NCBI GenBank assembly: GCA_949987705.1
Contig: OX465283.1
Span: 90,339,313-90,403,312, forward strand
DNA: 64,000 nucleotides
Origin: Thereva unica
Lineage: Eukaryota > Arthropoda > Insecta > Diptera > Therevidae
Direction: 5' to 3'
In this document: positions 20,810 to 31,267 of the stretch, piece after piece
Numbering within the stretch: position 1 is the stretch's first letter
How the letters are laid out: every line of letters begins with the position of its first letter
Notes under the pieces: generated by a model
Seen by the model: only the letters and a program-made list of their open reading frames with translations
The model's database searches: none
Told to the model about the DNA's origin: nothing
Made by a program: the position numbers and the translations under genes

Positions 20810-21011
20810 CAATGAGTTTTTTCGATGTGAGTAAACTTATAACTGAAATGGTTCTGAATGACGTTTTAGTAGACGAATTGCATAATAAAAGACACAATAA
20901 AATTGAGGTAGAAATTAAACAATGAGCCAAAAAAATCAAAACGATAAAATCATTCGCTCCCTCCCCCACGGAGCTGTAAGCACCCCCAGTTAGGAAACCG
21001 CTGCCTTAAGT

Positions 21012-23226
21012 AAGGTATCCTATATTTTATTCAAATAAATTTAAAACGATAATTTTTCCGTTAAATTCCCCTTTTCGTTAAATTTTATATAATCTTCCTA
21101 TACTCGAATAATATATTGAAACTATAATATGTCTAATTAGAGCTCTCCATAAATCTGAAATGTTCTTCATAAAACTTTCTTAACTCTGATCTATTTCAAA
21201 ATGTATATTTCCAATTAGAATTGCTTAGAGAGAATTTCCAACTCTCTCTCACATCTTGATTATATCAACAATACCACCAAAACAAGTTCTCTGAGAAAGA
21301 TATTTCACCCCTTCATTCGAACTTTTTTTTCAGATCATTCAAGTTCAGGTCATTTCGGGTCTTTAACCGTACATTTGGTTCTTTTCGTTCATATTTCATA
21401 ACACAGTTCAGTATCACTGAACCAATGCATTACCATTGAGCGAAAGAACGGAACATGTACTATTTAGTGAACCAGTTCATTTGGCTCAGTAAACTGTTCC
21501 GTTTAGTATGAATGGATCTTTCGCGAACGCCACAGCGCTAAACTGCAAGTTAAATGCAGAGGTTGTCATCAGCATTCAAATGACCTCTTCATACAAAAAT
21601 TCAAGTGTTACAAAAATTGTTGTATGCAGAGGTCGATTGAAACAACTTACGTGCTACCACCCCAGTATTGAAGTATTTTTGCAGCTGTTTTCATATTTTG
21701 AACGCACAAATGCAATATTTTGAAGTCAGCTGCGTAACTTTAACGCAGCCGGATGCTGTGCGGGAGTGTTGTTGCCCATAAACAAATACGAAGGGGAAAT
21801 TAAAACGCACGTGCGTTCGTATTTCCCTACCTGCGCGTAAATATTACTTATTTTCAGCGAGTCCTGTAACAAAAAGCTAATAGCAAAAATTATATATATT
21901 TTTACATAGTTTCTTGTTTTGTGAATGCCGACCGTCAAATAGACATTAGATAAATTGTCACCGTGGTTGTAATCAGAATTCTCATCTTCACCCGTGTATT
22001 CTAATTATTTTCAAACAGTCACTGCAAAGTCGCTATTTTCTCCTATGGCTCCAATTATATTTACAGAAATCGCAAAATGAAGCGAATTTCACCCGCGAAT
22101 CGAGTTCCCGAGATACAAACATCTCCATAGCGACTAGCGAGACCTTCTATTTCCAAGCTGGTTTTACGTAGCAAGCATTTTAATGTATTAAGGAAGAAAA
22201 GTATGCGATCTAAATATATTGGACTGTAGTTGCGTTTTTTTAGTCATAGATACATACATATATCCAAGTCCTTTTGACCTAATTAATCAATACAATACTA
22301 CAGTATGTTGAGATAAACATGCGTAAAATCTGTCCTTCATGAAAAATGATAATCTTATCAATAATGCAAGGTCAATATTATTATCATTACAACTTCGACA
22401 AAATAGACAAATTGATAATAACGTCCCCAAACCGACGATTTTGGTTATAGTTTACAAGCAATAAGTTTCATTTGCACTTATTAACTACATTATGCATTGC
22501 AAAAGAAGGAAAAGGAAAGCCGGCGGGTATTGTCACAGCACATCTGGCTCCCATGTATAGCAATCTCGGAATTCCTCTCGAATATCATTGAAATAGTTGA
22601 AATTTCCCGCCAAAATCGAAAGTGCTTTACTATTGCGGTCACTATACATATAGTGCAAATATGTGGTTTTCACTTACAGTTTCTTCGAGATGATATACGT
22701 GCCGCTGGCTGCTCCAATAGAGGATAATTAGCGGTAAATACACGGCGTAAGTTAGCAAGAGCACGCGCCATTTTTAATTTATAAAACTACCGTTTAAACA
22801 CTTTAGCCTTTCCTATAAGATTTGAGTTCAGTTTACTACTTCTATTGTTTCACTATTATGAGTTAATATTAGAATATAAAATAAATTTTTAAACAAAATG
22901 TATTAAACAGAAACTGGGCACCCCCTCTGACAAAATAAATTGACTAACTACACACTAAATTGGGAGAACCAACAATGGAGTATAAAGCTTTCAATTTATG
23001 AGCATCCCGCGGGATGAATTTTATTCAGCAAACCGGTTCTCTCAAATTATAGGATCGTTCATAAACAATATTTCTCTTTAAGAGAGCTGAATAAATAGCA
23101 TGAACAAAATGCGAGCGAACGATACGCGATTAAAAGCTCCCACTCTCATATTTTACAAAACATATAACGTAATGGAAAAGAACACAATGCAAACTACCAA
23201 CGAATATGAAAATCTTAAAACATATA
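21012..23226. other. Unassigned intergenic DNA
   Basis: No credible gene. A GTTC/GAAC-rich stretch at 21340-21530 resembles the dispersed repeat at 18.6 and 23.9 kb. A small hairpin with AAATACGAA and TTCGTATTT arms around ACGCACGTGCGT lies at 21785-21825. The remainder is AT-rich. Confidence 0.35.
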
Positions 23227-23882
23227 GGGCGCTTTCATTAATGCAGGATGCGTGCGAAAATGACTTATTCAGTAATTGAAAGTGTGAAGCTTTCAAAGAC
23301 TGAATATAAGTCAATTGCGCACGCATCCTGCATTAGGCCGCTATTACATTAGGATGCCATGGCAGCGTAGCCAGCAACGTAACTATGGCTACATCAAATT
23401 TTACAAGTTGCCAAATGCAGCGGCCAATGTGAGATGCCAATGTCAGATGTTATTTTTAAAATGGAAATCGAAGAAAAAATGTTGTTGTATTTGTGTCGCA
23501 AAAAGGCATCAGAGGTTTGAAAAGGAATAAAAGCGCTATTGGGTACACCCTATTTCTTTTTTACCCTATCTGAATATTCCTCTGAGGAAAATCGCCGGTC
23601 TGCTTTTAAAATAAATCCGTATCGAAGTTCCATTCCAACAAAACAATAAAAACAAATAAAATACGGAAAGTGACAGCTAATCGGAGTAAAAAAATTCACC
23701 GGCGACGTAACCAAATAGATCTGGGATGTGTAAACGCTATGGCCACGCTTCCATTCTGGATACGTGGCCAGGCCGTCGCCAGGTCTAATACTCATAATGC
23801 AAATGTACATATTCCAGATGGCTACGTTGCTGGCTACGCTGCCATGGCATCCTAATGTAATAGCGGCCTTACTGAAAGCGCC
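23227..23882. mobile_element. Foldback MITE, split by an inner Harbinger-type MITE
   Basis: Left arm: GGGCGCTTTCATTAATGCAG, continuing through GATGCGTGCG to ATTCAG. The right arm (from 23290) mirrors it and is cut at the TTA of GCATTA (23333-23335) by the inner element; the last 11 bases (CTGAAAGCGCC, 23872-23882) lie beyond it. Without the inner element this is a hairpin of about 120 bp flanked by TA. Confidence 0.75.
23336..23868. mobile_element. PIF/Harbinger-type MITE (TSD TTA) nested in another MITE
   Basis: The ends GGCCGCTATTACATTAGGAT and the inverse of 23849-23868 belong to a TIR of about 47 bp that runs through CCATGGCAGCGTAGCCAGCA with almost no mismatch. TTA at 23333-23335 and 23869-23871. 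No transposase. Confidence 0.9.
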
Positions 23883-24134
23883 TATACTTTAGTGGTCGCT
23901 CGTTTCAAAGAAAAAACATCAATATAAAATAGTGGTGGGCAAAATGGCTCTTTTCAATGAACTGGTTCTTTTGATTCCGCTCACTAAGAAGAACCATTCA
24001 AAAGATCCGATCATTCGGTTCATTTGGTTCATTGGCCTTAAATATAGTGAAAACTTCAAAACTGGCCTTAGGTGTACACATGCCAACGCGTGCTTTTTAC
24101 CATCGCTCGCAAAACGCAACGTAGAGAGCTTTAA

Positions 24135-24554
24135 GGCCCAGTTACATAGCAGCGTTGCGTTGCGTTTCGTAGCGTCTGTCAAAATTAAAACTATGTAATT
24201 TAAATGGGGCTTGCTACATTGCGCGCAATGCAACGCAACGCAACGCAGGAGTTGATCAAAGTTCAACTTTTTACGCAAAGCAAACGTTGGCAATTTAAAA
24301 AGCGACAGTTGGGAATTAAAAAAAGTTTTTAATCGTTGATATAATAATTGGTAAATTATATTTACTTGTAATAACAAACCATAGAATTTCATTATTTCTT
24401 GCATTTTTTCCACTTTTTATATAAAAAACGCTGCCAATTAACGGAACTTTATTTGTCAAATAACGGAACGCTAAGCTGTTATGTGACTAGGTTGTGAAAA
24501 GTCATGCTCAGCTAAGCTACGCAACGCAACGCAACGCTGCTATGTAACTGGGCC
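24135..24554. mobile_element. MITE with TTAA flanks and GTTGC-repeat TIRs
   Basis: GGCCCAGTTACATAGCAGCG followed by (TTGCG)n at the left is mirrored at the right end (24515-24554). TTAA occurs at both sides (24131-24134 and 24555-24558), which would fit piggyBac; a Harbinger-type 3-bp duplication is also possible. The antisense ORF at 23919-24413 crosses the TIR and is not a gene. Confidence 0.75.
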
Positions 24555-24808
24555 TTAAGGTGTGCTAGGCCTTCGCGAGCAGGAATTATATGCAATCACT
24601 CAGTTGAAAGCTGCTAATTTAGGCGCCATAGTGGAGCACTCAAAAACTTTCATTCGTTTTTCTTCGTACGCCTTAATGTGAACGGATCCACGGTGCTCTT
24701 GCGAAGACGCAGTTCGTCTTAGCCAGCAACAATCAACAGCAAATTAAAGCTCCCCATTTAAGGACCAAACAGATTGGCGCGGAAGTCAAGCTAGTTTCCG
24801 TACATTTA

Positions 24809-25025
24809 CGCCGTGTTCCGTAATATCACCCACCCAGCATACTGCCCAGCAAGAAAGGGTAAAATCAGGCGTTGACGATGTGATTAACAGCAGGTCACAT
24901 GAAAGTATAACTTGAAACTGTTTCTGCATCCAATATCTTACATATATTTTTGTGATTACCAGTACGTCACACTGGTTCACACAACTAAAATGGGTTATAG
25001 TAGGGTTATATTTCGGAACACAGCC
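24809..25025. mobile_element. Small MITE, about 22-bp TIRs (TSD TTA)
   Basis: GCCGTGTTCCGTAATATCAC at the left against GGCTGTGTTCCGAAATATAA read from the right. TTA at 24806-24808 and 25026-25028. Non-coding, 217 bp. Confidence 0.6.
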
Positions 25026-25028
25026 TTA

Positions 25029-26150
25029 ATATCTTCGCACCGCCTACGGAGAAATTAAATGTATAGAAAATTCTCTCGTAGGCGGACGCCGCCACGATCT
25101 CCGCACCAATCTGTTTGTGACTTATCTCTGGTGCTTTCCAAAACCATAAATTTTTGGAGGACTCCTATATTGAGATTACTGACCCCACTCCACTGGATTG
25201 AAATTGAGAATTTTTTTAGTGGGTGTTGCGACCTAGGGCAAGTGGGTGAGTGGGTAATCATATCCATTCACTCTTTAAAAATTAGGCTATTTTTCGCTTG
25301 CTTATTATGTATATCGGAAATTGTTGTCTTAAATACTTGGGCCATTTAGGTAAGGGTTGTTTACTTGCCCTGGGTATATCTGGAGAGAAAAAATGTTTTA
25401 GAGAGGGATCCTATTGGCACTCTCCACTATGTCATAGGCCTGAGCCTAATATGACGTGCCGTACCGTAAGAAATCTGAACGAAATTGAGCTTAGTTACGG
25501 CATTTTGACAGTCAGCCCTAAGATTGCGTAAATAAAGAAAAATTTGCGAGCAAATTTTTTATATAGCTAACGGATGATAACGGTTTGGGTCCTTCTTATG
25601 GCACCGTACGTAACATTCGAGAAATACTAACAATGTTGCCAAGTATTAATAAGTTTAAAAAAGCTTTTATTTTAAAAATAATTAAAAAATAATTTTCGAA
25701 ATGTAATTAGTAATTAGTGAACATTTATTGTAATTTTTCGATTTTATATTATAATAACTCTCGACACGTTTCAATTACTTAGGTTATGTCGAATACCAAT
25801 GCAAGAAAAGAAAAAAAAATTAATTCAATACTTCAATGACATCTATATGAAAGTTTCAATACTTCACATTTTCCCCCTCTCAAAATAAAAATCAAAATAA
25901 TGACATATGGGGTAAACAATAAAATGGTTAATTTTGTGATTTTCAAAATTAAATACTGTTGTTCATTCACACGAACTCAACCTTCTGAAATTGAAAAACA
26001 TCTAGTAGGACCTTTCGGATTCTACTACTTCGTCTTGATGTAAACTTTTGAGGACTTGCATGTATGATAGCTGGTGCTGATGTATCCAGCGGTTATGATC
26101 TAGCATCCTCTAATGATGATTTTGTCGACTCTGGGAATTATTGTTGTTCA
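25029..26150. other. Unassigned intergenic DNA
   Basis: No gene recognised. The short open frames at 25055-25531 have no domain and are on both strands. 25640-26000 is very AT-rich. Confidence 0.35.
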
Positions 26151-26577
26151 TTATCTGTTTCGTTCGAATGGTGAAATCTGGGTTTGCGTTAACATCATGA
26201 TTGGGTGTTGTTGGTCTTGTGGAGTCCTGGGGTCCTTATCTGATAGGAATAACTTCCTGTTATTTCTGCAACAGTAACTGGCATCCATGACGGTACGACC
26301 GTAAACTGTTTGACCCCTTCTAAATGTACGGTAGGTAGCAGCCCGTTGTAGGTTATTTTCCTGGTTGTGTAAAACGTAATTGGTTTCTTTTATCCGGACA
26401 TATATTGTCAAGAATGCTATACAACCTTCTTCCAAACAATCCAAGTTGTTTGTTCTTGGGTCGTAAAGCGAAGATCTAATATGACGTACGTTGTTGGTAA
26501 TTGTAATAGCATTATAAATTAAATTTTTGAAATGTTTTGAGTTCATTGCAATGCCGTTTTTAGTTTTTGCATGGGTC
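26151..26577 (-). other. Unrecognised open coding-like stretch, fused in frame to a transposase relic
   Basis: The lower part of a 262-codon minus-strand ORF. From about 26577 down it reads THAKTKNGIAMNSKHFKNLI, SLYDPRTNNLDCLEEGCIAF, ETNYVLHNQENNLQRAATYR and TVYGRTVMDASYC. Composition looks protein-like (no low complexity, few rare residues), but I recognise no family. The junction with the upstream transposase piece is exactly at the hAT-type terminus at 26578, so the two halves come from different sources. It could be a decayed host exon or an element fragment. Confidence 0.3.
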
Positions 26578-27130
26578 AGTGGTTTCCAAACTTCATGATA
26601 CTGCGGCCCCCCTGTCACAAAAACAAACCCTTGGGCTTTCCCAATAAAATATGTGAATTGGCTCCGTGTTATTGAAAATAGGTTCGCCAGACATTTTTCA
26701 CTCGTTTTCGGACGCACAAAGCGCACTAACATCCAATGATAGCGTGCGCCGCCTCGGGACTTCTCGAACTTTGAAGAAAAATGGTCCGATGGTGGTTTTG
26801 AGCCCACTCCGCCCCAGGCAGTGATTTCCTTGTCGTGCAGTGGTTTTTCGTGAATGTCGTTTTTCTTTGTTTCCCAAATTTGACAGTTTTGGTTATTGAC
26901 ACTCGCAAAGAGTGTAAAATGAGCTTCATCCGTCATCAAAATTTCGGCTTAGTATCGATCATTCTGGCGACGGCATTTCCATGTTGCAGCCGACGCGGCT
27001 TGTGCGTCCAGCCATTTGTACTCATTGAAATTCTCAGTATAAAAACATCTTCGTCTTGGTACTTTCCCTAGATAATGGTAGCTTCGATCACATTGTTCAT
27101 AAGCTTTTTCACAGACAATCTAGTGCCATT
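26578..27130 (-). pseudogene. hAT terminus joined to mariner-type transposase remnant
   Basis: 26578 onward reads CAGTGGTTTCCAAACTTC and CTGCGGCCCCC, the same end as the hAT element at 19843. On the minus strand above it lies a transposase piece: TDEAHFTLFASVNNQNCQIW (first catalytic Asp region of the DEAHF type), NDIHEKPLHDKEITAWGGVG, then decayed sequence. Upstream (27130-26945, shifted frames) YKWLDAQA-like and MIDTKPKF segments suggest the inter-domain region. The hAT right end is not found; the sequence runs into tandem repeats instead. Confidence 0.6.
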
Positions 27131-27189
27131 GCAAAGTCTTGGTGGATTGATGCTTCGCAGCATGATAAATACCGAGCCGACGTTCAACT

Positions 27190-27900
27190 GAAAATAATGA
27201 CACCCATATCGAGGAGATACAGAAAAAGGTAATGCGCCATTTTGTGGAGCCGCCATATTGGATTTAAAATGACGCCACATATGTATGTAGCTTACTGAAT
27301 TCTACTCGTCACACTCTTTCATTTTAAACCAATGTCGGGAGATTGTAAAGAAAAAGGTAATCCGCCATTTCATAGTGGCCGCCATATTGGATGTACCATA
27401 AAATTGAATACACTTATTGTATTGCCTTTAGAACCAAAGGTGTGTGCCTTTGAGCATCACCGGATATCGGGAAAAGGTCGAAAAATCGATCGCAATATTT
27501 CTCACAGGGACGAAGTTCATATGCTTGAAAAATCAGTCCAGCCGTTTGTTATCGGTTTAAATCTAAAACCGTCTATTGAGTATACTATATTGCTTATTGG
27601 ATTCTACTTATCAAACTCTTTCATTTGATACCCATGTCGAAGGGGTTGTGAAGAAAGTGGTAGTCCGCCCTCTGGAGACAGCCGCCATGGATCTAACAGT
27701 ATATTCAGTACACTACATTGTTTATTGTATTTTACTTGTCATACCCTTTCATTTGATACCCATGTCGGGGTGTTTGTGAAGAAAGTGGTAATCCACCCTC
27801 TTGAGACGGCCGTCATGGATCTAGCGCTATATTTAGTATACTACATTGTTTATTGTATTCTAATTGTCATACCCTTCCATTTGATACCCATGGAATGAAT
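27190..27900 (+). repeat. Tandem repeat array A (about 128-bp unit), locus 1
   Basis: Units carry CATTTGATACCCATGTCG, then GTGAAGAAA-GTGGTAATCCG, CCGCCATGGATCTAACG and a TATTG(A/T)GTATAC run. Anchor GATACCC lies at 27627, 27755 and 27883 (spacing 128). Earlier, more diverged units (CCGCCATATTGGAT at 27250 and 27385) extend it to the left. The same unit forms the array at 63.2-64.0 kb. Confidence 0.85.
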
Positions 27901-28981
27901 CAATTTAATGATAATTTTATATTTACGAAGCTGTTAAACAATAGGTAGGCCATGCATGAAGCCATTAAAACTAAAATGAAGTGAAAATTCCTTAAATTAC
28001 CATTTTGTTGAATTTTTTTCAGCTGTTTTTTTTTGGATGAAGGTATAAAAAATAGCCTACGGCCTATTCTCAGACCTACCAAATATACACCAAAATTTTC
28101 ATATAAATCGGTGAACCCGTTTCGGAGGAGTTCGGTAACAAACACTGTGACACGAGATTTTTATAGATATATAGAAGATATAGATATTATTTTATTCCAG
28201 TTCTTGACAAAAGCCCTCCGGGCTGCCAGAATTATATATTTCTTTTTATGATATATGTATGTGTTCGAAAATTAGCGGAACATAAAATCTTTCTCGCAGC
28301 CTTTGGAAATAAATCAAGATCGACATAATACAAATAGATATTTTTAGGACCCCAGTACTTACCTGAAGTAGTTTTGGAAGTACTTAGTGTTTTAGTAAAT
28401 ACCAAAGAAGTACTTCTGTAATAACTTATTAGTAATGCAGCGAAGAATGGGTTTGGTGACCATGCGTTTGATGTCGCGCAAAAAGCGTGTTCAAAAACTA
28501 CGTAACTGGTCGCTTTCTTTATTGATTAACTCAGTTAACTCGTCATTAAGTTTTTTAACTTATTTTGCTTCTGTTTTATTCAAATTAAAAAAATCCCTTA
28601 ATTTTACCACTACCAACACCACCCCTTCACTACTCCCCCAACTAAATTACATTACAAAAATTTACTATATAATCACTATGTATATGAGAGCTCAATAATA
28701 AATGTGATATAATTACATCCAAAACACCTTCTATGAAAGGAAAAAAGGAAGTACTTCCCCGCCTAGGCCATCGCCGTGTTAACGTAATGTTATTTTTGTT
28801 CTGGGTGGAAGTATTGGACTGCTTCTGCAAAAGTACTTTTGAAGTACTTCCATTCCATACTGCGAACTTGCTCTAAAATACTTCGCAACCCAGCGGGAAA
28901 TTAATCAAGCACTGCCAAAAGAAGCCAGATTGTAGGGCTTCCTATTCATTTGTTACGGAAGCTCTTTGGAAGCATATACTA
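27901..28981. other. Retroposon-like tail and AAGTACTT-rich DNA
   Basis: 28035-28180 contains a stretch (ATAAATCGGTGAACCCGTTT, then GTGACACGAGATTTTTATAG) of a kind I have seen at the 3' ends of insect dispersed repeats; family not resolved. 28338-28860 is rich in GAAGTACTT words on both strands, like the hAT element at 1.9-3.45 kb but without its ends. No gene. Confidence 0.35.
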
Positions 28982-29090
28982 GGTGTGTTCAAAAAGTAAC
29001 GAGAATTTTTAAATTTCGCGGGTTTGGAGAGTCCGCCTGTATACAATTTTTTTTATTATGTTGGTACACATGCCTCTGAAGTACGATAAA
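28982..29090 (+). repeat. Possible mariner-type terminus
   Basis: GTGTGTTCAAAAAGTAACGA followed by GAATTTTT resembles termini of insect mariner-like elements, preceded by TAG. The opposite end was not found. Low confidence. Confidence 0.3.
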
Positions 29091-29439
29091 ATTTTCAGCA
29101 ATATTCATTGCTTACTTTTACGTTAAACCCAAAACAGAATGAATGCAGAAACTTCGACTTTGACTTCACCGTTGCAGTAAAGTCGACTTTGCCGCACAGC
29201 GCTAACACATTCATTTCAATAACTTCAAAGTCGACAATTTGACAGATAGTATTTACAATTGCAAATATTTTTGTTCACACATTCTAAGTTCTCCTGTACA
29301 TGCGTTATAAATTTCAATTCTACCGGGAACATTTTGCGTTGTCCTGCTCAAGTGCGACAAGTTTTACGACTACGCATGCTCAGGGTCATGTAGCCTGCTC
29401 CCTTGTCATCCGAGGAATCATAAATCTCAATAAAGTAAT
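29091..29439. other. Unassigned
   Basis: 29120-29240 has facing GAAACTTCGACTTTGAC and CTTCAAAGTCGAC words, perhaps a decayed inverted-repeat element. No gene. Confidence 0.3.
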
Positions 29440-29890
29440 CTGTACAATTCGTGCGCCGCCCTGGAGAAGATACAACTACCAATTGTACCAAATATACGAA
29501 AAACTTGACATACTCAAAAGCATCAATATCTCACGACTACGCTGGATAGGAAATGTAACGAGTATCGGCCTGTTTAGACGGTTCCCTTGCAGGAACATTC
29601 CTCACGAACTTTGATGATGAAGGAGGAAGTGGGGATGGTGAGAGGTGCCACCCCATTTTTCCCCTCATCCACAAAGTTCGTAAAGAACACTCCTGGAAGC
29701 GAACCGTCAAAACAGGCCCTAGCCTGAAGAATCGCCTCCGAAAATCTGTTTCCTTGAATTTTCAGGTGGCAAAAGGCCATAAGAAAGACCTAAAGGGCCA
29801 AATATACGAGCGCTGCATCCGACCACGTCACTTGAAATTTCGATGTCTGGTCAAATGGAGCGCTCGGGTATTGCGCCTTTAAGAAGAGAT
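29440..29890 (+). pseudogene. LINE C-terminal fragment split by a hairpin MITE
   Basis: The frame at 29450-29565 reads RRYNYQLYQIYEKLDILKSI then SRLRWIGNV, matching the C-terminal region of RTE-like LINE proteins (R-N-EL-----D----IK--RLRW-GHV). The hairpin element 29566-29721 interrupts it. Sequence after it, to about 29890, has no clear frame. Confidence 0.45.
29566..29721. mobile_element. 156-bp hairpin MITE
   Basis: GGCCTGTTTAGACGGTTCCC at the left pairs with the inverse of the right end (GGCCTGTTTTGACGGTTCGC) over about 55 bases, through CACGAACTTTGATGATGA. No clear TSD. Confidence 0.7.
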
Positions 29891-30049
29891 ATAAAAATGG
29901 ACTTACATACGCACAATTGGTGCAAGTACACTATCTATCACTCGATACTCACATCAAAACGGTTTGTGTGACCTCTTTTTTGTGTAAAGATTGTGATGCG
30001 TTTGTAGTTGTGCACAGGCGCGGATTTAGAATTTTGTTTTGGGGGGGGT

Positions 30050-31260
30050 CACGGAATTAAAAGTAAACCAAGAAAGCGAAACACTGAAAGCATTCGACGA
30101 TTTACTTGGACAAAATGGAACTCTTGCATTTCACCAACGGAACCAATATTATCAAAGGGTGGTAGAAGCTGAAAAAAGTTTCCTTTAGACATTTCATAAC
30201 CCAGCATCTGTGTGTACAACTTCTCTATAATCGTGACACTGACGGAAAAGTAGATATTCTGGTTGCAAATGATAGGAACTTCAGGGCACTCTTCGTTGAA
30301 TTTGGTGACTTTACTCTTCAGCATCATTTGGAAACCGCAGGTTCAATCGCGACATATATCAGTAAAACCACCCAAAATCAACTTATGGAAGCCTGCAAAG
30401 ACGAAATTCAGTAAGCTATTCTGAAAGGAGTTAGAGCGGCAAAGTTTTGCGCAGTTGTATTTGATGACACGAACGACAATTCTTATACAAAACACCTTAG
30501 CTTATCCTACTACTACTACTGCAACAGAGCAATCAGAGAATTTCATCAAATTTTGCGATGCATACCAAGCAATTCGTTCCGAGGATATCGTCATCGATCT
30601 GTGTGAGAAATTCGACTTGGACCTAAAATATTTGGTTGGAATTAGAACAGATAGTTGCTCGCTAATGGCGTCTGATTTGAAAGGGGTATGTCAGGACTTC
30701 GCGCAAGACGTTGTTCTTGCAGTAATCATTTGTTAACAATTCTTTATTAAAATCTTCCAAAGTTTTAAATTGTCGCAATGCTTCAGGAACAATGAGAGCT
30801 AACGGCTAACGGTTTTGCAAACGTTTTTAAAAAAAATATTGGTGGCAAATCACTTAACGACTTTGCTAGACTGGTAGAAACCAACTTCACTAGTTGGGTA
30901 GAAAATCACGTTGGGAACATGTAGTTTGAGGGTGAACAATTAATAAAAAAGTGTGACGCACTTAATGAGATTTCGGTGTGGGAGGACGCGAAAACTGCAT
31001 CTGCTGCGGCAAATATTCGTCTTGTACTTTTCAGCCTAGACTTTCCAATTTCATCTGCTTGGCTAAATGACGTTCTAGGCGTGTATAATATTCGTACTAT
31101 TTGATTTTTTATCATAGTCATTAATAACATAATAAACTTTTACTTTTCGTACGTATCCGGTACAACTTTACCTTTGAGCCGAATACTCCAAACGTCTTCA
31201 TTAGATTTAAAAAAAGCAACGGATATGATCAAAGATACCCTTGCTGACCAAAAGATGTGA
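30050..31260 (+). pseudogene. hAT transposase remnant (ZMYM1-like family)
   Basis: Ordered fragments on + in changing frames: DFTLQHHLETAGSIATYISK, TTQNQLMEACKDEIQ then a stop, and ILKGVRAAKFCAVVFDDTND, where the DDTND corresponds to the A-E-TD box with the first catalytic Asp. 30530-30730 follows (FIKFCDAYQAIRSEDIVIDL, KYLVGIRTDSCSLMASDLKG), matching the G-G-DG---M region with the second Asp. 31170-31260 reads LQTSSLDLKKATDMIKDTLA, a late segment. Many stops; the C-terminal dimerisation region is missing or beyond the LINE. Confidence 0.65.
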
Positions 31261-31267
31261 TGAAGAT

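Larger units (their letters stand above)
19843..21003. mobile_element. hAT-type element (TSD CCTTAAG) carrying mariner-like transposase remnants
   Basis: The ends CAGTGGCTTCCAAACTT and the inverse of 20987-21003 (CAGCGGTTTCCTAACTGG) pair in hAT style. CCTTAAGA (19835-19842) and CCTTAAGT (21004-21011) are 8-bp near-duplicates. The inside encodes pieces of an unrelated mariner-type transposase on the minus strand and a 126-bp hairpin at 20684-20809. The same hAT end joined to the same kind of transposase is seen at 26,578. Confidence 0.75.

Noticed and set aside
23919..24413. 164-codon minus ORF
   Set aside because: It crosses the end of a MITE and a GTTC repeat; composition is low quality with no domain.
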